The notes below the pieces were generated by a model. The model searched no databases, was not told the DNA's origin, and saw nothing but the letters and a program-made list of their open reading frames with translations. Position numbers and translations under genes: made by a program. 64,000 bases of DNA from Devosia sp. (lineage in GTDB: Bacteria > Pseudomonadota > Alphaproteobacteria > Rhizobiales > Devosiaceae), in contig NZ_JANQAH010000011.1 in NCBI RefSeq assembly GCF_024707125.1, positions 558,001 to 622,000 on the forward strand, written 5' to 3'. This document shows, one piece after another, positions 1-11,149 of the stretch; the first letter of the stretch is position 1; every line of letters starts with the position of its first letter.

Positions 1-1277
<1,277 letters not shown>

Positions 1278-1281
<4 letters not shown>

Positions 1282-2270
1282 GCAAGCCGCAAGACATGCT
1301 GGAACGGGCCTTCCCCGTCCTTGAACAAGCCATCGCATCCGGCCGCATCCCCGGCGGCGTCCTCGGCGTCATCGACCGCGACGGCAACCGCGCCACCCGC
1401 GCCATCGGCTCTGCCCAGACCGTACCCACCAGCCGCCCGATGACCGAGGACACCTGGTTCGACCTCGCCTCGATCAGCAAGGTCGCCTTCACCACCGAGC
1501 GCATCCTCGCCCTCGCCGCAGCCGGCACCATCGACCTCGACGCGCCGCTGACGACGATCCTGCCCGACTATCGCCACTACAATCTCGACAATTGGGAGCG
1601 GAAGATCACCTTCCGCCAGTGCCTCGGCCACCAGACGCCGTTCCCCGCCGTCTTCCCGCTTTATACCTATGGCCGCGACCCCGACCTGCTGCGCACGTTC
1701 CTCTTGCAGCACGAATTCCCCGCCGGTCCCGCCGTCTATTCCGACATCAATTTCATCCTTCTCGGCTTCGCCCTCGAACGCATCCACGGCAAGTGGCTAC
1801 GCGAGCAGGACCCCGGCCCCGGTTTCGCCTGGTCCGCCGATCCGCAAAACGCCGCCGCCACCGAACTCTGCTACTGGCGCCACCGCGTCCTCGTCGGCGA
1901 AGTCCACGATGACAATTGCTCGGCCCTCGAAGGCGCCGGCAATGCCGGCCTCTTCGGCACCGTCCATTCCATGCTCGACTTCGCCGGCAACAAACTCACC
2001 AATGCCGGCCCCGACGCCCTGATCCGCACGCCCCTCAGCGCCCGCCGCACCCATGGCTGGGAACGGCCCTATGACGGTTGGTCCGGCGGCGACAACTGCA
2101 CGCCCGAAACCATCGGCCATACCGGCTTCACCGGCACCGGCATCTGGATCGACTTTGCCCGCGGCCACGCCTGGACCCTCCTTACCAATCGCGTCCACCC
2201 CACCCGCCATTTCGACAGCGGCATCTTTGCGCTGCGCCGGGCCGTGGGCGACCGCATCAACGCCGAGTAA
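1278..2270 (+). CDS. Serine hydrolase, class C beta-lactamase / penicillin-binding fold
   Basis: A 330-residue protein of the beta-lactamase (class C/PBP4*/esterase) superfamily. The three expected active-site elements are present: S65-I-S-K68 (SxxK, nucleophile and base), Y154-S-D (the Tyr loop, with Asp replacing the usual Asn) and H281-T-G (KTG equivalent). No signal peptide is evident, so it probably acts in the cytoplasm. The start was chosen at the ATG that overlaps the upstream stop; an earlier in-frame start would read deep into the ABC gene. It is followed 4 bases later by anmK. In this setting it may trim peptides or esters from recycled cell-wall fragments, but the family is functionally broad and the substrate cannot be read from sequence. 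Confidence 0.88.
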
Positions 2271-2274
2271 GCAA

Positions 2275-3399
2275 ATGACCTTTGAACCAATCTGGGCCGT
2301 TGGCCTCATGACCGGCACGGTGCTCGACGGCAATATCGACGTCGCCCTCCTCCGCACGGACGGAGAAACCGTCGAAAGCTTCGGCGCCTATACCCTCGCG
2401 CCCTATCCCCAATCGATCCGCGACCAGCTCGAAGAAACCCTCGCCCAGGCCCGCACCTGGGCTTTTGACGGCCCCGAACCCGCCATTTTTGCGCAGGCCG
2501 AAGACGCTCTAACCCGCGCCCAATCCGCCGCCGTCGCTGCCCTCGTCAAAGACGCTGGCCTCAAAAACGAAGACATCGGCATCGTCGGCTTCCACGGCCA
2601 GTCCGTGCTCCACCGCGCGCCCCAGCCCGGCCGCATCGGCGCCACCCGCCAACTCGGCAATGGCAAGCTGATGCACGACATTCTCGGCATCCCCGTCGCC
2701 TATGATTTCCGCTCCGCCGACGTCCGCGCCGGCGGCCAGGGCGCGCCCCTCGCCGCCCTCTATCACCAGGCCCTCCTCAAGAAGATCGGCGCCACCGACG
2801 GCAAGACCGCCGTGCTCAATCTCGGCGGCGTCGCCAACGTCACCTTCTGGGACGGCAAGGACCAGCTCATCGCCTTCGACACCGGCCCCGCCAATGCCCC
2901 CATCAACGACTTCGTAAAGAGCCTCGGCCTCGGCGACATGGACCACAATGGCGAGATGGCCCTGCGCGGCAAGGTCGACGAAGAACGCCTCGCAAGGCTG
3001 CTAACTCACCGCTACCTCAGCGCCGCCTATCCCAAATCCCTCGACCGCTTCGACTTCCTTTCCACCATGGCCGATGGCCTCGGCGCCGATGATGGCGCTG
3101 CCACCCTCACCGCCTTCACCTGCGGCGCCGTGGGCAAGGCCCTCGACCTCCTGCCCCAGCGCCCCGAAAAGCTCGTCGTCTGCGGCGGCGGAAGGCACAA
3201 TCCGGCGATTATGGCCATGCTCAAAACCCGCGCCGGCGTCGAAGCTGTCCCTGCTGAAACCGTCGGCTGGCGCGGCGACGCCATCGAGGCCGAATGCTTC
3301 GCCTTCCTCGCCGTCCGCGTCCTCCGCGGCCTCCCCATCAGCTTCCCAACCACCACCGGCGCACCCCATCCGCTCACCGGCGGCGAATTGGCGGCCTGA
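2275..3399 (+). CDS. anmK: Anhydro-N-acetylmuramic acid kinase AnmK
   Basis: 374 residues, the usual size of AnmK. The enzyme hydrolyses the 1,6-anhydro ring of anhydroMurNAc and phosphorylates it to MurNAc-6-phosphate with ATP, feeding cell-wall sugars back to metabolism. Family motifs are visible: an N-terminal [10 protein letters not shown] (phosphate loop, normally GxMSGTSLDG), [31 protein letters not shown] (normally DTGPGN), and CGGGRHN near the C-terminus. The ATG at 2275 was chosen because it follows the upstream stop directly and gives the canonical start of the fold. Neighbours encode a peptide importer ATPase and a serine hydrolase, consistent with muropeptide salvage. The Ser-to-Val change in the phosphate loop and Gly-to-Ala in DTGPGN are mild deviations. 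Confidence 0.95.
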   Translation: MTFEPIWAVGLMTGTVLDGNIDVALLRTDGETVESFGAYTLAPYPQSIRDQLEETLAQARTWAFDGPEPAIFAQAEDALTRAQSAAVAALVKDAGLKNEDIGIVGFHGQSVLHRAPQPGRIGATRQLGNGKLMHDILGIPVAYDFRSADVRAGGQGAPLAALYHQALLKKIGATDGKTAVLNLGGVANVTFWDGKDQLIAFDTGPANAPINDFVKSLGLGDMDHNGEMALRGKVDEERLARLLTHRYLSAAYPKSLDRFDFLSTMADGLGADDGAATLTAFTCGAVGKALDLLPQRPEKLVVCGGGRHNPAIMAMLKTRAGVEAVPAETVGWRGDAIEAECFAFLAVRVLRGLPISFPTTTGAPHPLTGGELAA

Positions 3400-3401
3400 C
3401 A

Positions 3402-3824
3402 ATGTCCATCCTCTCCATAGAGGTCACGGAAACACCTACCCCCGTCGATCTCGACCGGATCGGCAAGGGTCTCACCAGCTTCAATGAGGCCGATGTCGGC
3501 CCCGCCGAACGGCGCCCGCTGGCCGTCCTGGTGCATGATAGCGACGGCGAGCTCGTGGCCGGCATTTCCGGCTACACCGCCTGGGGCTGGCTTTATGTGC
3601 AATGGCTCTGGGTCGAAGAAGACCAGCGCGGCCAAAGTCTTGCTGGGCAAATGCTGGAAAACGCCGAGCAGGAGGCCCGCCAACGCGGTTGCCACGGCGC
3701 CTACATCGACACCTTCAATCCCCATGCCCTGCACGTCTACCAAAAGGCCGGCTACACGGTGTTCGGCACGCTCCCGAATTTCCCCCCGGGCCGTACCCGC
3801 AGCTTCCTGTCAAAGGATCTCTAG
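3402..3824 (+). CDS. GNAT family N-acetyltransferase
   Basis: A 140-residue protein with the GNAT fold. The core strand reads LYVQWLWVEEDQRGQSLAGQML, whose Q/RxxGxA-type segment (about residues 70-77) is the acetyl-CoA pyrophosphate-binding loop, followed by a helix and the C-terminal FNPHALHVYQKAGY motif in which the Tyr is the usual general acid. It begins 2 bases after the anmK stop and ends directly before the GTG of the transporter, so it is in the same operon. The acceptor substrate is unknown; antibiotic, amino-sugar or small-amine acetylation are all possible. Confidence 0.85.
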   Translation: MSILSIEVTETPTPVDLDRIGKGLTSFNEADVGPAERRPLAVLVHDSDGELVAGISGYTAWGWLYVQWLWVEEDQRGQSLAGQMLENAEQEARQRGCHGAYIDTFNPHALHVYQKAGYTVFGTLPNFPPGRTRSFLSKDL

Positions 3825-4703
3825 GTGAAATCCCTCAGCGGCATGCTCTTCTGCGCCTCCGGCATCGTCCTGATGTGCTGCATGGATGCGGTCGCCAAGG
3901 CGCTCGGCGCCGATCTCACCACCTTTCAGGTCGTGTTCCTCCGCTATCTCGGCGCTGCACTCTGGCTGGTCCTCTGGATCGCCCTAACCGGCGCCTCCTG
4001 GCCCAAGCGCGAAGACCTCGGCCGCCAGGCCCAGCGCGCCGCGCTCCTCGTCGTCACGGCATCACTCTTCTTCTACGCCGTCACCCACCTGCCGCTCGCC
4101 GTCGTCGCTGCCTTGGGCATGACCGCCCCGGTCTATGTGACCCTCCTCGGCGCCATTTTCTTCCATGAAAAGATCGGCCCCGGCGCCTGGCTCGCCCTCG
4201 GCCTCGGCGCCGCCGGTTCCGCCACCATCATCTTTGCCGGCCAGACCAATCCCTTCGCCTCCGCCAATGGCGACGCCATTGCCTGGGCCACCGCGCTCCT
4301 CGCCCCGCTCACTTACGCGATCGTGGTCGCGCTCCTAAAGCACCATTCCAGCCGCGAAGACCCTGCCGCCATGACCATGGGCCAATCCCTCATCGCGGCC
4401 ATCCTCTCCTTCCCGCTCGCCCTCGGCGCCTGGCCCGAAATCACGCCAAAAATCGCCGGCCTCGGCACGCTCATCGGCCTCCTCGGCGCCGTCGGCTTCC
4501 TGCTGTTGATCAACGGCCTCCGCCGCCTCCCAGTCAGCGTCTTCGCCGTGCTCGACTACACCGCCCTCATCTGGGCCGGTCTCCTCGGCTTTTTCTTCTT
4601 TTCCGAAGTCCCCGGCCCCCAGCTCTGGATCGGTGGCAGCCTGATCATCGCCGCCTGCATCCTCAACTCCCGCCGCGCCGTCGAGCCGCAGCCGGCAAGC
4701 TGA
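3825..4703 (+). CDS. EamA/DMT-superfamily membrane transporter
   Basis: 292 residues with about ten hydrophobic segments and the two-fold EamA repeat typical of drug/metabolite transporters of the inner membrane (RhaT/YdcZ/S-adenosylmethionine carrier-like). It starts at GTG immediately after the TAG of the acetyltransferase gene, with no intergenic base. The first repeat covers roughly residues 1-135 and the second 145-285. The direction and substrate are not deducible; as last gene of the anmK operon it may export a by-product. The next gene is convergent, and only 19 bases separate the two stops, in which no clear terminator hairpin is seen. Confidence 0.88.
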   Translation: MKSLSGMLFCASGIVLMCCMDAVAKALGADLTTFQVVFLRYLGAALWLVLWIALTGASWPKREDLGRQAQRAALLVVTASLFFYAVTHLPLAVVAALGMTAPVYVTLLGAIFFHEKIGPGAWLALGLGAAGSATIIFAGQTNPFASANGDAIAWATALLAPLTYAIVVALLKHHSSREDPAAMTMGQSLIAAILSFPLALGAWPEITPKIAGLGTLIGLLGAVGFLLLINGLRRLPVSVFAVLDYTALIWAGLLGFFFFSEVPGPQLWIGGSLIIAACILNSRRAVEPQPAS

Positions 4704-4722
4704 GGATGCACCGCCCGGCCTT

Positions 4723-6798
4723 CTAGAAGCCCGCATGCAGGCCGAGCGCACCGGAAATATCGCCGTCCTGGCCCATGGTCGCGCCATGTAGCGACACGCT
4801 CAAAACCGCGTTCTGTCCCAGCTTCTGGTCGATATCCAGGCCCGCGCGCACCCAGGTCTGCCCATGCGCTGTCGCCGGCAGATCAAAGGCAAAGGCACCC
4901 GGCACCGAGCCCGACACAGCGCCCCCCGTGCTGTCGAACCGATGCACCGCCTCGACCGTCGTCTTGAGCGTGGTCTCCGTCCCGAGCGCCGTCGTAGCGG
5001 TCACCCCGAGCCGCCCTTCAATGGCGGTTTGGGTCTGCGCATTGAACTGGGCAGGAAAGCCCCCGCCGGTTTCCGTAAAGGCGCCCGTATGGGTGGTGCC
5101 CAGGGTGAAGGAGCCCCAGGGCGTGAAACTGGTGGCGCCCAGCGTCGCCGCATCGCGCCATTCCGCCTTGGCACGCACCAGTGCCGTCTGCACATCGGTC
5201 GAGCCCGAAGAGAGGTCGACGCCCGCCCCATTGGCATAGGCGCGCGCAAAATTCGCCGACCAGGCGCCATAAATGCCGGTGAGCGAAACAATGAGATCGG
5301 TATCGGAAGGCCGATAATCGATCTCGCCCACCACATAGCGACCATCCAGAGTTGCCGAGCCACCCAGCGGCAGGGCCTGACGCCCATGGCTGGTGCCAAG
5401 GCCCAACCCGGCGCGGACCTGATTGTCGGCAAAATCGCCGCAGATACCGGCTTCCACCAGCCCGATCGTCCCATCGCGTCCGCCACTGGAATAGCGCGCG
5501 ACATCGCCCGTGCTCCACCCGCAAACGCCATTGCCGCCAACGGGATAGTCCATCAGGCTGCGATGATGCGCGCCGGTCATCGGTGTCCAGCTCAGGTGTT
5601 GGCCGGCATAGGCGATCTGGCCGGCCTGATAGAGCGTCGACGTATAGGCCGCCATGTCGACGACACCGGCATGCTCGCCAGACACCCGCGCCAGATAAGC
5701 CAGATCATCGCCCTCGGGCGACCGCATGGTGCCCACAACGACATCGCCGGTATCGGACACACCTGCGGCACTCGTGAGGTTGAGACCCGTCATGTCGACG
5801 CCGGCCCCCGCAAGCCAGTCCGAGACCGACTGCATCTGCGTCGCCTCGGTCCAGCGGAAGGCCTGGTTGATTTCGTCCTCGTCATGGGCCGAGCCAACGA
5901 CCACGCTGCCATCTGCCGAAAGCGCAAAGGCCCGGGCTTCGCTCCCGCCCAGCGTGCCGAGGTCGCTCATGCCCTCGCCGTCCACCCAGCGAAAGGCGCG
6001 ATAGTCATTATTGCCATCATAGGAAAGGCCCGCAACGATCCTGCCGTCATTGCTGATCCCCAGCCCCTCGGCATGAATCCCGCCCAGCGTACCGATGCCG
6101 GTGACCGGCGAGGACCCGCCCTCCACCCCATCGAGAGCCCAGATGGTCGCCTGACCGTCGTGCTGGCCCCAGACATAGCCAGTGGCAAAACTGCCATTGC
6201 GCGAAATCGCCTGGGCCGAGCCGGTGAGCCCGCCGGGCGTCAGGCCCAGCGCAAACATTTCGATATTGCCGGCGACACCCGTCGTGGCCCCATCGATAAA
6301 GAGGAACGGCTGGCGCGCTTCGACGCCATTGGCAGACTCGCCGACCACCCGTCCGCCATCGGCCGAAATACCAAGACCCTGGCTGAAACTGCCCCCCAGC
6401 GTGCCAATATCGCGGATGCCGGTGCCCTCGGTCCAGAGAAAGGCCCGATATTCGTCCGCCGCATTGAGCGCCGTGCCGACGATGCGCCGGCCATCGAGCG
6501 ACACGCCAGTGGCATAGCTGCTGCGGCCGCCCAGCGTGCCGAGCAGGATCAAGTCACCATTGGCGTCCCAGCGCACCGCCTGGGAATGGGCGGCCGCATC
6601 GACCGATGTGCCCACCGCGATCGTACCGGCGCCGTTGACGCCATAAGCCTCCGAAGAACGGACCTCGCCCGGAATCCAGCCAAGATCGATGAACTCGCCT
6701 GCGGCCAGCGCCGGACCGCCTGATACCAATGCCGTCGTCAATGTCAGGCCAACCGCCAGCCGGCGAGAACCGGCGCGGTAAGAAACTTCAAACTGCAT
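4723..6798 (-). CDS. HAF-repeat autotransporter (type Va secretion)
   Basis: 691 residues. An N-terminal signal peptide (positively charged start, hydrophobic core, cleavage likely after PALAAG near residue 33) is followed by about seven copies of the extracellular HAF repeat, seen as DLGTLGG...S-x-A-x-G-I-S/D-G units roughly from residue 36 to 370. A C-terminal autotransporter beta-barrel occupies about residues 415-691 and ends in the expected aromatic residue (LHAGF). The protein should be exported by Sec, insert its barrel in the outer membrane and display the HAF passenger domain. HAF domains are predicted beta-propeller-like; their ligand is unknown. It is a single gene with an AraC regulator immediately upstream on the same strand, separated by 135 bases. 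Confidence 0.9.
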   Translation of the reverse strand: MQFEVSYRAGSRRLAVGLTLTTALVSGGPALAAGEFIDLGWIPGEVRSSEAYGVNGAGTIAVGTSVDAAAHSQAVRWDANGDLILLGTLGGRSSYATGVSLDGRRIVGTALNAADEYRAFLWTEGTGIRDIGTLGGSFSQGLGISADGGRVVGESANGVEARQPFLFIDGATTGVAGNIEMFALGLTPGGLTGSAQAISRNGSFATGYVWGQHDGQATIWALDGVEGGSSPVTGIGTLGGIHAEGLGISNDGRIVAGLSYDGNNDYRAFRWVDGEGMSDLGTLGGSEARAFALSADGSVVVGSAHDEDEINQAFRWTEATQMQSVSDWLAGAGVDMTGLNLTSAAGVSDTGDVVVGTMRSPEGDDLAYLARVSGEHAGVVDMAAYTSTLYQAGQIAYAGQHLSWTPMTGAHHRSLMDYPVGGNGVCGWSTGDVARYSSGGRDGTIGLVEAGICGDFADNQVRAGLGLGTSHGRQALPLGGSATLDGRYVVGEIDYRPSDTDLIVSLTGIYGAWSANFARAYANGAGVDLSSGSTDVQTALVRAKAEWRDAATLGATSFTPWGSFTLGTTHTGAFTETGGGFPAQFNAQTQTAIEGRLGVTATTALGTETTLKTTVEAVHRFDSTGGAVSGSVPGAFAFDLPATAHGQTWVRAGLDIDQKLGQNAVLSVSLHGATMGQDGDISGALGLHAGF

Positions 6799-6933
6799 GA
6801 CCTACCCTGTTCCATGCGCCGCGGCTCCAAGGCGCGGCAGATCAGGGAGGGGTAGCGAGGGCAAAATGGCGGAACAATCTGACCGCCCGGCGCGCACCAT
6901 TTTTGGCGGCGCGCACCATTGGCGCTCCTGCGC

Positions 6934-7914
6934 TCAGTCGGCGCGCAGCCGCCGGTCGAGGCCGGGGGTGACCCCGAAGCGGCGCCGATAGGCTTTGACG
7001 AAGTTCGAGGCATCGGCATAGCCGATGCGGAAAGCAACCTGCTTGAGCGGCACGTCGGGCACTTCGGCCAGGAGGGTGCGCGCCAGGTCGAGCCGGGCAT
7101 CGCGCAGCAATTCAAAGGCCGTGCTGCCGAACAGCGTGCGGAAACCAAAGTTGAGCCGGCGTTCGCTCATCCGCGCCACGCCCGCCAGCGCCGCAAGGCT
7201 CGGCGGCTCACGCAGGTCAGCCAGCAAGGCATCGCGCGCCTGACCAAGCCGGATCCGCTCGCCCGCCGTCAGGCTCACCCAATCGGCCCGCCCCGCCAAC
7301 CGATCCAGTTGCAGCGCCAGCAGTTCGAGCGTACGCGCCTCGGCATGCAGCGTCGCCATGCGCCCCGAATAGATGGGAGTCATCAGCGCCTGTGCGCTGG
7401 CGCGCAGGGGGCGGTCGAGCGGCAGGGAATGGGCGAAGGCCCGGTCCTGCCCGGCGCGAACCGCGGCCAGCACTTCGGTCGCCGCCCGGTCCGTGCCCTG
7501 GGCGAGAGCCTCGATTTCAATACGCACCGCAACCAGTTGCCAGGCCCGGTCGGGCTGAAGGTCGTAGAGAACGTGGTCCGTGGTGGGATCAACGACATAG
7601 AGCGCGCCGCTTTCGCGCCAGGTCTGGCTCATGCCGCCCCGCGCCCCAAACGTACCGACCCCATCGAGCATGCAGCCCAGGATCAGCGTGCCCTCGACCG
7701 CCGGTTGCCCTGAAGCCAGCCGATAGGCGTGCCGGGCATGCCCCTGGATGCGATAGACATAGAGCCCCTCGCGCAAGGCCCGCATGTCCATGAAGCCCGA
7801 GAATGGCCCATTTTCGAAGGTCTCGTGGCCGGTGCCGGCAAAGCGATGCTCGGCAGAGCTATCCTCGGCACTACGCGACCAGAGCTCGACCGAGCCCAGC
7901 GTGGACGGCGACAT
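6934..7914 (-). CDS. AraC-family transcriptional regulator
   Basis: 326 residues. The C-terminal third contains two helix-turn-helices of the AraC/XylS family: the first around LAALAGVARMSERRLNFGF, the second at FRIGYADASNFVKAYRRRFG followed by TP, the family signature. The N-terminal part resembles the AraC-binding-like domain (AraC_binding_2 type) and probably senses a small molecule. I prefer the ATG at 7914 because a good Shine-Dalgarno (AAGGGAG) sits 5 bases before it; an in-frame ATG at 7932 with a weaker GAGG is the alternative. It lies directly upstream of and codirectional with the autotransporter, which is a plausible target. Confidence 0.88.
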   Translation of the reverse strand: MSPSTLGSVELWSRSAEDSSAEHRFAGTGHETFENGPFSGFMDMRALREGLYVYRIQGHARHAYRLASGQPAVEGTLILGCMLDGVGTFGARGGMSQTWRESGALYVVDPTTDHVLYDLQPDRAWQLVAVRIEIEALAQGTDRAATEVLAAVRAGQDRAFAHSLPLDRPLRASAQALMTPIYSGRMATLHAEARTLELLALQLDRLAGRADWVSLTAGERIRLGQARDALLADLREPPSLAALAGVARMSERRLNFGFRTLFGSTAFELLRDARLDLARTLLAEVPDVPLKQVAFRIGYADASNFVKAYRRRFGVTPGLDRRLRAD

Positions 7915-8100
7915 ACTCTCTCCCTTGAGCATTTGCGCCTCGATTACTGAGCCCGCACTGGCCCGACAAGCATCCCCATATGGTGCGATCGTGCCGCAAG
8001 TAGTGCGCCATTGCAGGCTATCCCTGCTTTATCAGGTTCCTTCGCGCCCCGCAAAACCGGCCTTTGGGGCGCAGATCGCCACGAAAACGCCGGCTCCCCC

Positions 8101-8139
8101 CACAAAACAAATGGGCGCCGGCACATGGCCGACGCCCAT
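8101..8139 (-). terminator. Rho-independent terminator of the ugp operon
   Basis: Read on the minus strand, a 12-bp stem (one G-U pair) with a 5-base loop lies 35 bases after the isomerase stop and is followed by TTGTTTTG. It closes the ugpBAEC-isomerase operon. The rest of 7915-8173 shows no gene. Confidence 0.85.
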
Positions 8140-8173
8140 CGATTGTCATGTCCCGCGCTGGTGAAGACGAACT

Positions 8174-9085
8174 TTACTGCGCCGCTTCCAGCGCCTGACC
8201 GTCCAGACCAGCGAGCGCACGAGCGAGACGCAGGCTTTCGGGCTGCTCGGCGCGATAACGGCGACCAATTTCCATCATCAGGACGGTATCGGGCAGGAAG
8301 GTCAGTTCGGAGAAAATCCGGTCCCAGTCGATATCGCCCCAGCCGAGCGGCATGTGCAGGTCGCCGATGCCCATCGCCGTGTTTTCCTGCGGATGATACG
8401 GCTTATAAAAACCCTGCGGACGGCCAAAGCTGTCATGCACATGCAGGTGCCCCGCGACCGGCGCCATGGCGGCGATTTCGCTGAAAAAGTCGAGGCCGCG
8501 ATAAGTCGCTTCGAGATAAGCGTGGCTGAAATCGATCAGCGCCACAACCTGCGAGTGGTTGACCGCCTTGACCGTCTCGGCGACTTCCTTCGGCGTCTGG
8601 CGATACTGGCCGAGTTCGGTCGTAAATATGTTCTCGAGCGCAATGCGCACGCCATAGGGGCGAGCGAAATCACCCAGTTCCGTCAGCGCTTCGCGTTCCC
8701 GCTCATCGGCGCCGGCCCGTTCGGCGATCTGGTCGGCGCGCAGGCACCCGCCATGCTGCACCAGCACGCGCGCATTGACGCGGTCGCAGACTTCCACCAG
8801 CGCCTTGGCGGCATCGAGCTGGTAGCGCTGGGTCACCGGGTCCATGAAGTTGGACGAAACTAGGCCATGCACCGTGTAGCGGAAATCGAACTGGCTGGTG
8901 ATGGCAACAAGGCGCTCGGCGCGCTCGGGAATGATGCGACCGCCCGAGATCAGGTCGAGGCTGGTCAGGCCCAGCTCAACCGTATCGACGCCCATTTCCG
9001 CCAGGGCGCGCAGGTCTTCGTGAAAGCTCGAAAATTCGCCGTCGGTAGAGCCGACATTGAAACCGGTGCCGATGATATTGCCCAT
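8174..9085 (-). CDS. Sugar phosphate isomerase/epimerase (AP-endonuclease-2 TIM barrel)
   Basis: 303 residues of the xylose-isomerase-like TIM-barrel family. Typical metal-ligand regions are visible: VHGLVSSN, LVQHGG, IALENIF (Glu), ALIDFSHAY (Asp/His), HLHVHDSFG and MMEIGRRY (Glu) near the end. The start at 9085 has a strong AAGGAGG Shine-Dalgarno. It is the last gene of the operon, 16 bases after the ATPase gene, so it probably converts the imported compound. Because a glycerophosphodiesterase is the usual partner of ugp in many bacteria, the presence of an isomerase hints that a sugar, polyol or sugar phosphate is the cargo here. The precise reaction cannot be assigned. Confidence 0.87.
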   Translation of the reverse strand: MGNIIGTGFNVGSTDGEFSSFHEDLRALAEMGVDTVELGLTSLDLISGGRIIPERAERLVAITSQFDFRYTVHGLVSSNFMDPVTQRYQLDAAKALVEVCDRVNARVLVQHGGCLRADQIAERAGADEREREALTELGDFARPYGVRIALENIFTTELGQYRQTPKEVAETVKAVNHSQVVALIDFSHAYLEATYRGLDFFSEIAAMAPVAGHLHVHDSFGRPQGFYKPYHPQENTAMGIGDLHMPLGWGDIDWDRIFSELTFLPDTVLMMEIGRRYRAEQPESLRLARALAGLDGQALEAAQ

Positions 9086-9101
9086 TGGGGCCTCCTTGGG
9101 A

Positions 9102-10214
9102 TCAGGCAGAAACAGTATCGGTGGCGCGAACCGGGCGACCATTGTGGTCGACCCGGCGGCCATTGCTGTGGTCGAAGACGTGAATGTCGCTTTCGCTCAG
9201 CGCGAAATGGACCGGCATGCCGGTGCCCAGCGCATCGGTGCCACTATCGACGGCAATGATCGGGCTGCCATCGGCGCGGGCATAGACCAGGCGCGAGGCG
9301 CCCAGCTCTTCGGTGTAGTCGACCACCGCCGCAATAGCGTCCTTGTGGCCGGCATCGACGCGCCGGACCAGTTCGGGACGAATGCCGATGGACACTTCGC
9401 GGCTCAGATGCGCCTTGGCGAGACCCGGCAGGTTCACCATGCCGCCCTTGCCATGGCGGAAATAGCCGTCTTCGCCAAAGAAGCCGCGCACCAGATTCAT
9501 CGCCGGAGAGCCGATGAAGTCAGCGACAAAAAGGCTCGCCGGGTGGTGATAAACCTCGGACGGCTTGCCAACCTGCTCGACAAAACCCGAATTCATCACG
9601 ATCAACCGGTCAGCCAAGGTCATGGCCTCGGTCTGGTCGTGGGTGACGAAAACCGAGGTGACCCCAAGGCTGCGATGGAGGTTCCGAACCTCCGCGCGCA
9701 TTGCAACACGCAGCTTCGCATCAAGGTTGGAAAAGGGTTCGTCAAAGAGAAAAACTTTCGGCTCACGCACCATCGCGCGGGCCATGGCAACGCGCTGGCG
9801 CTGGCCACCCGAAAGCTCGCCCGGCTTGCGGTCGAGATAGGGTTCAAGGCTGACGGATTTCGCGACCTTCAGCACCTTGGCCTCGCGCTCCGCCTTGGGC
9901 ATGCCGGCGACCTTGAGCGCATAGCCGATATTCTGGCGCACGCTCATATGCGGGTAGAGCGCATAGTTCTGAAACACCATGGCGCAGCCGCGCTCGCGCG
10001 GCTCAAGCTCGTTGACCACCTTGCCGTCGATGGCAATCGTGCCCTCGGAAATCTCTTCGAGCCCGGCAATCATACGCAGCAAAGTGGATTTACCGCAGCC
10101 CGATGGCCCGAGGATGACGACGAATTCGCCGGCCTCGATTTCCACGTCGACGCCATGGATGACGTCATTCTTCTGGTAGCGCTTCTTGACGCCGGAAAAG
10201 CTGATCGCAGCCAT
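9102..10214 (-). CDS. ugpC: ABC transporter ATP-binding protein, UgpC/MalK type
   Basis: 370 residues. The N-terminal ATPase domain shows Walker [10 protein letters not shown] (about residue 38), Q-loop [11 protein letters not shown], signature LSGGQRQR, Walker [13 protein letters not shown] and the H-loop VTHDQ. A C-terminal TOBE/MalK regulatory domain of about 130 residues follows, as in UgpC/MsmK/SmoK. The start codon at 10214 lies only 7 bases after the ugpE stop. It drives import with the UgpA/UgpE permeases. UgpC-type ATPases are sometimes shared by several sugar porters, so it may serve other systems too. The name rests mainly on the clear UgpA/B/E neighbours. Confidence 0.93.
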   Translation of the reverse strand: MAAISFSGVKKRYQKNDVIHGVDVEIEAGEFVVILGPSGCGKSTLLRMIAGLEEISEGTIAIDGKVVNELEPRERGCAMVFQNYALYPHMSVRQNIGYALKVAGMPKAEREAKVLKVAKSVSLEPYLDRKPGELSGGQRQRVAMARAMVREPKVFLFDEPFSNLDAKLRVAMRAEVRNLHRSLGVTSVFVTHDQTEAMTLADRLIVMNSGFVEQVGKPSEVYHHPASLFVADFIGSPAMNLVRGFFGEDGYFRHGKGGMVNLPGLAKAHLSREVSIGIRPELVRRVDAGHKDAIAAVVDYTEELGASRLVYARADGSPIIAVDSGTDALGTGMPVHFALSESDIHVFDHSNGRRVDHNGRPVRATDTVSA

Positions 10215-10221
10215 GAAAGTC

Positions 10222-11139
10222 TCACTTGTCTCGGGTGATGAGGCCGCGCACGAACCAGCGCTGCATGAGCGCAACGATGAGCAGCGGGGGAAGCATGATG
10301 ATGAGGGCGCCAGCCATGGTGACGTTCCAGTCGGGCGTACCATTCTGTGTCGGGATCAGCGCCTTGAGCTGCATGACCACGGTGCCGTAATTGGTGCGGT
10401 CCGTGGTGATCAGCAGCGGCCAGAGATACTGGTTCCAGCTCGACACGAACATGATGGTGGCAAGCGCCAGCATATTGGTGCGCGAGAGCGGCAGCAGCAC
10501 GTCGAAGAAGAAACGCACGGGGCTCGCGCCGTCCATCTTCGAAGCCTCGATCAGTTCATCGGGAATGGTCATGAAGAACTGGCGATAGAGGAACGTGCCC
10601 GTCGCCGTGGCGACCAGCGGCAGGATGAGGCCGGTATAGGAATTGAGGAGGTTCCATTCGAGCCCGATGCGGACGCTCGAAAGGGTCTGCACAAGGCCGG
10701 TAATCCCCAGCGTATCGAGCACGACCTGGAACGGCAGCAGCGCATTGGCGGCAATCGCATAGGTCGGCACGATGCGCACTTCGAGCGGCAGCATCAGGGT
10801 GATGAAGATCATCCAGAAGCAGACCATGCGTGCCCGAAAATCGAAGAACACGATGGCAAAGGCCGAGATCGAGGCGAGCACGATCTTGCCGAAGGTGACG
10901 CCGGACGCGACGATCAGGCTGTTGATCATCTTCGGGCCGAGGTCGGCGCGGGCCCAAGCGGCCTGGATGTTTTCCCAAAGGTGGGAAGACGGCCAGAGCA
11001 CGATGGGCACGCGGCTCACTTCCTGCAGCGACTGGCTGCCGGCCACGATGACGATCCAGAAGGGCACCAGCACCACCAGCAGCCCGAGGGTCATGGCGGC
11101 ATAGGTGAAGATGTTGAAGACAGGCGAACGTTCGATCAT
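10222..11139 (-). CDS. ugpE: sn-glycerol-3-phosphate/sugar ABC transporter permease UgpE
   Basis: 305 residues with six predicted membrane segments and the MalG/UgpE-type EAA loop ([27 protein letters not shown]) that docks on the ATPase. The N-terminus ([19 protein letters not shown]) and overall layout match E. coli UgpE better than other MalG-like permeases. It begins 10 bases after the ugpA stop within the same operon and forms the heterodimeric inner-membrane channel with UgpA. Confidence 0.92.
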   Translation of the reverse strand: MIERSPVFNIFTYAAMTLGLLVVLVPFWIVIVAGSQSLQEVSRVPIVLWPSSHLWENIQAAWARADLGPKMINSLIVASGVTFGKIVLASISAFAIVFFDFRARMVCFWMIFITLMLPLEVRIVPTYAIAANALLPFQVVLDTLGITGLVQTLSSVRIGLEWNLLNSYTGLILPLVATATGTFLYRQFFMTIPDELIEASKMDGASPVRFFFDVLLPLSRTNMLALATIMFVSSWNQYLWPLLITTDRTNYGTVVMQLKALIPTQNGTPDWNVTMAGALIIMLPPLLIVALMQRWFVRGLITRDK

Positions 11140-11149
11140 CTCTGCGCCC

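Noticed and set aside
4864-6723. A 619-codon open frame antisense to the autotransporter gene
   Set aside because: It has no recognisable domain and is rich in Arg/His/Pro/Ala, the usual shadow of a GC-rich gene; the opposite strand encodes a signal peptide, HAF repeats and a beta-barrel.
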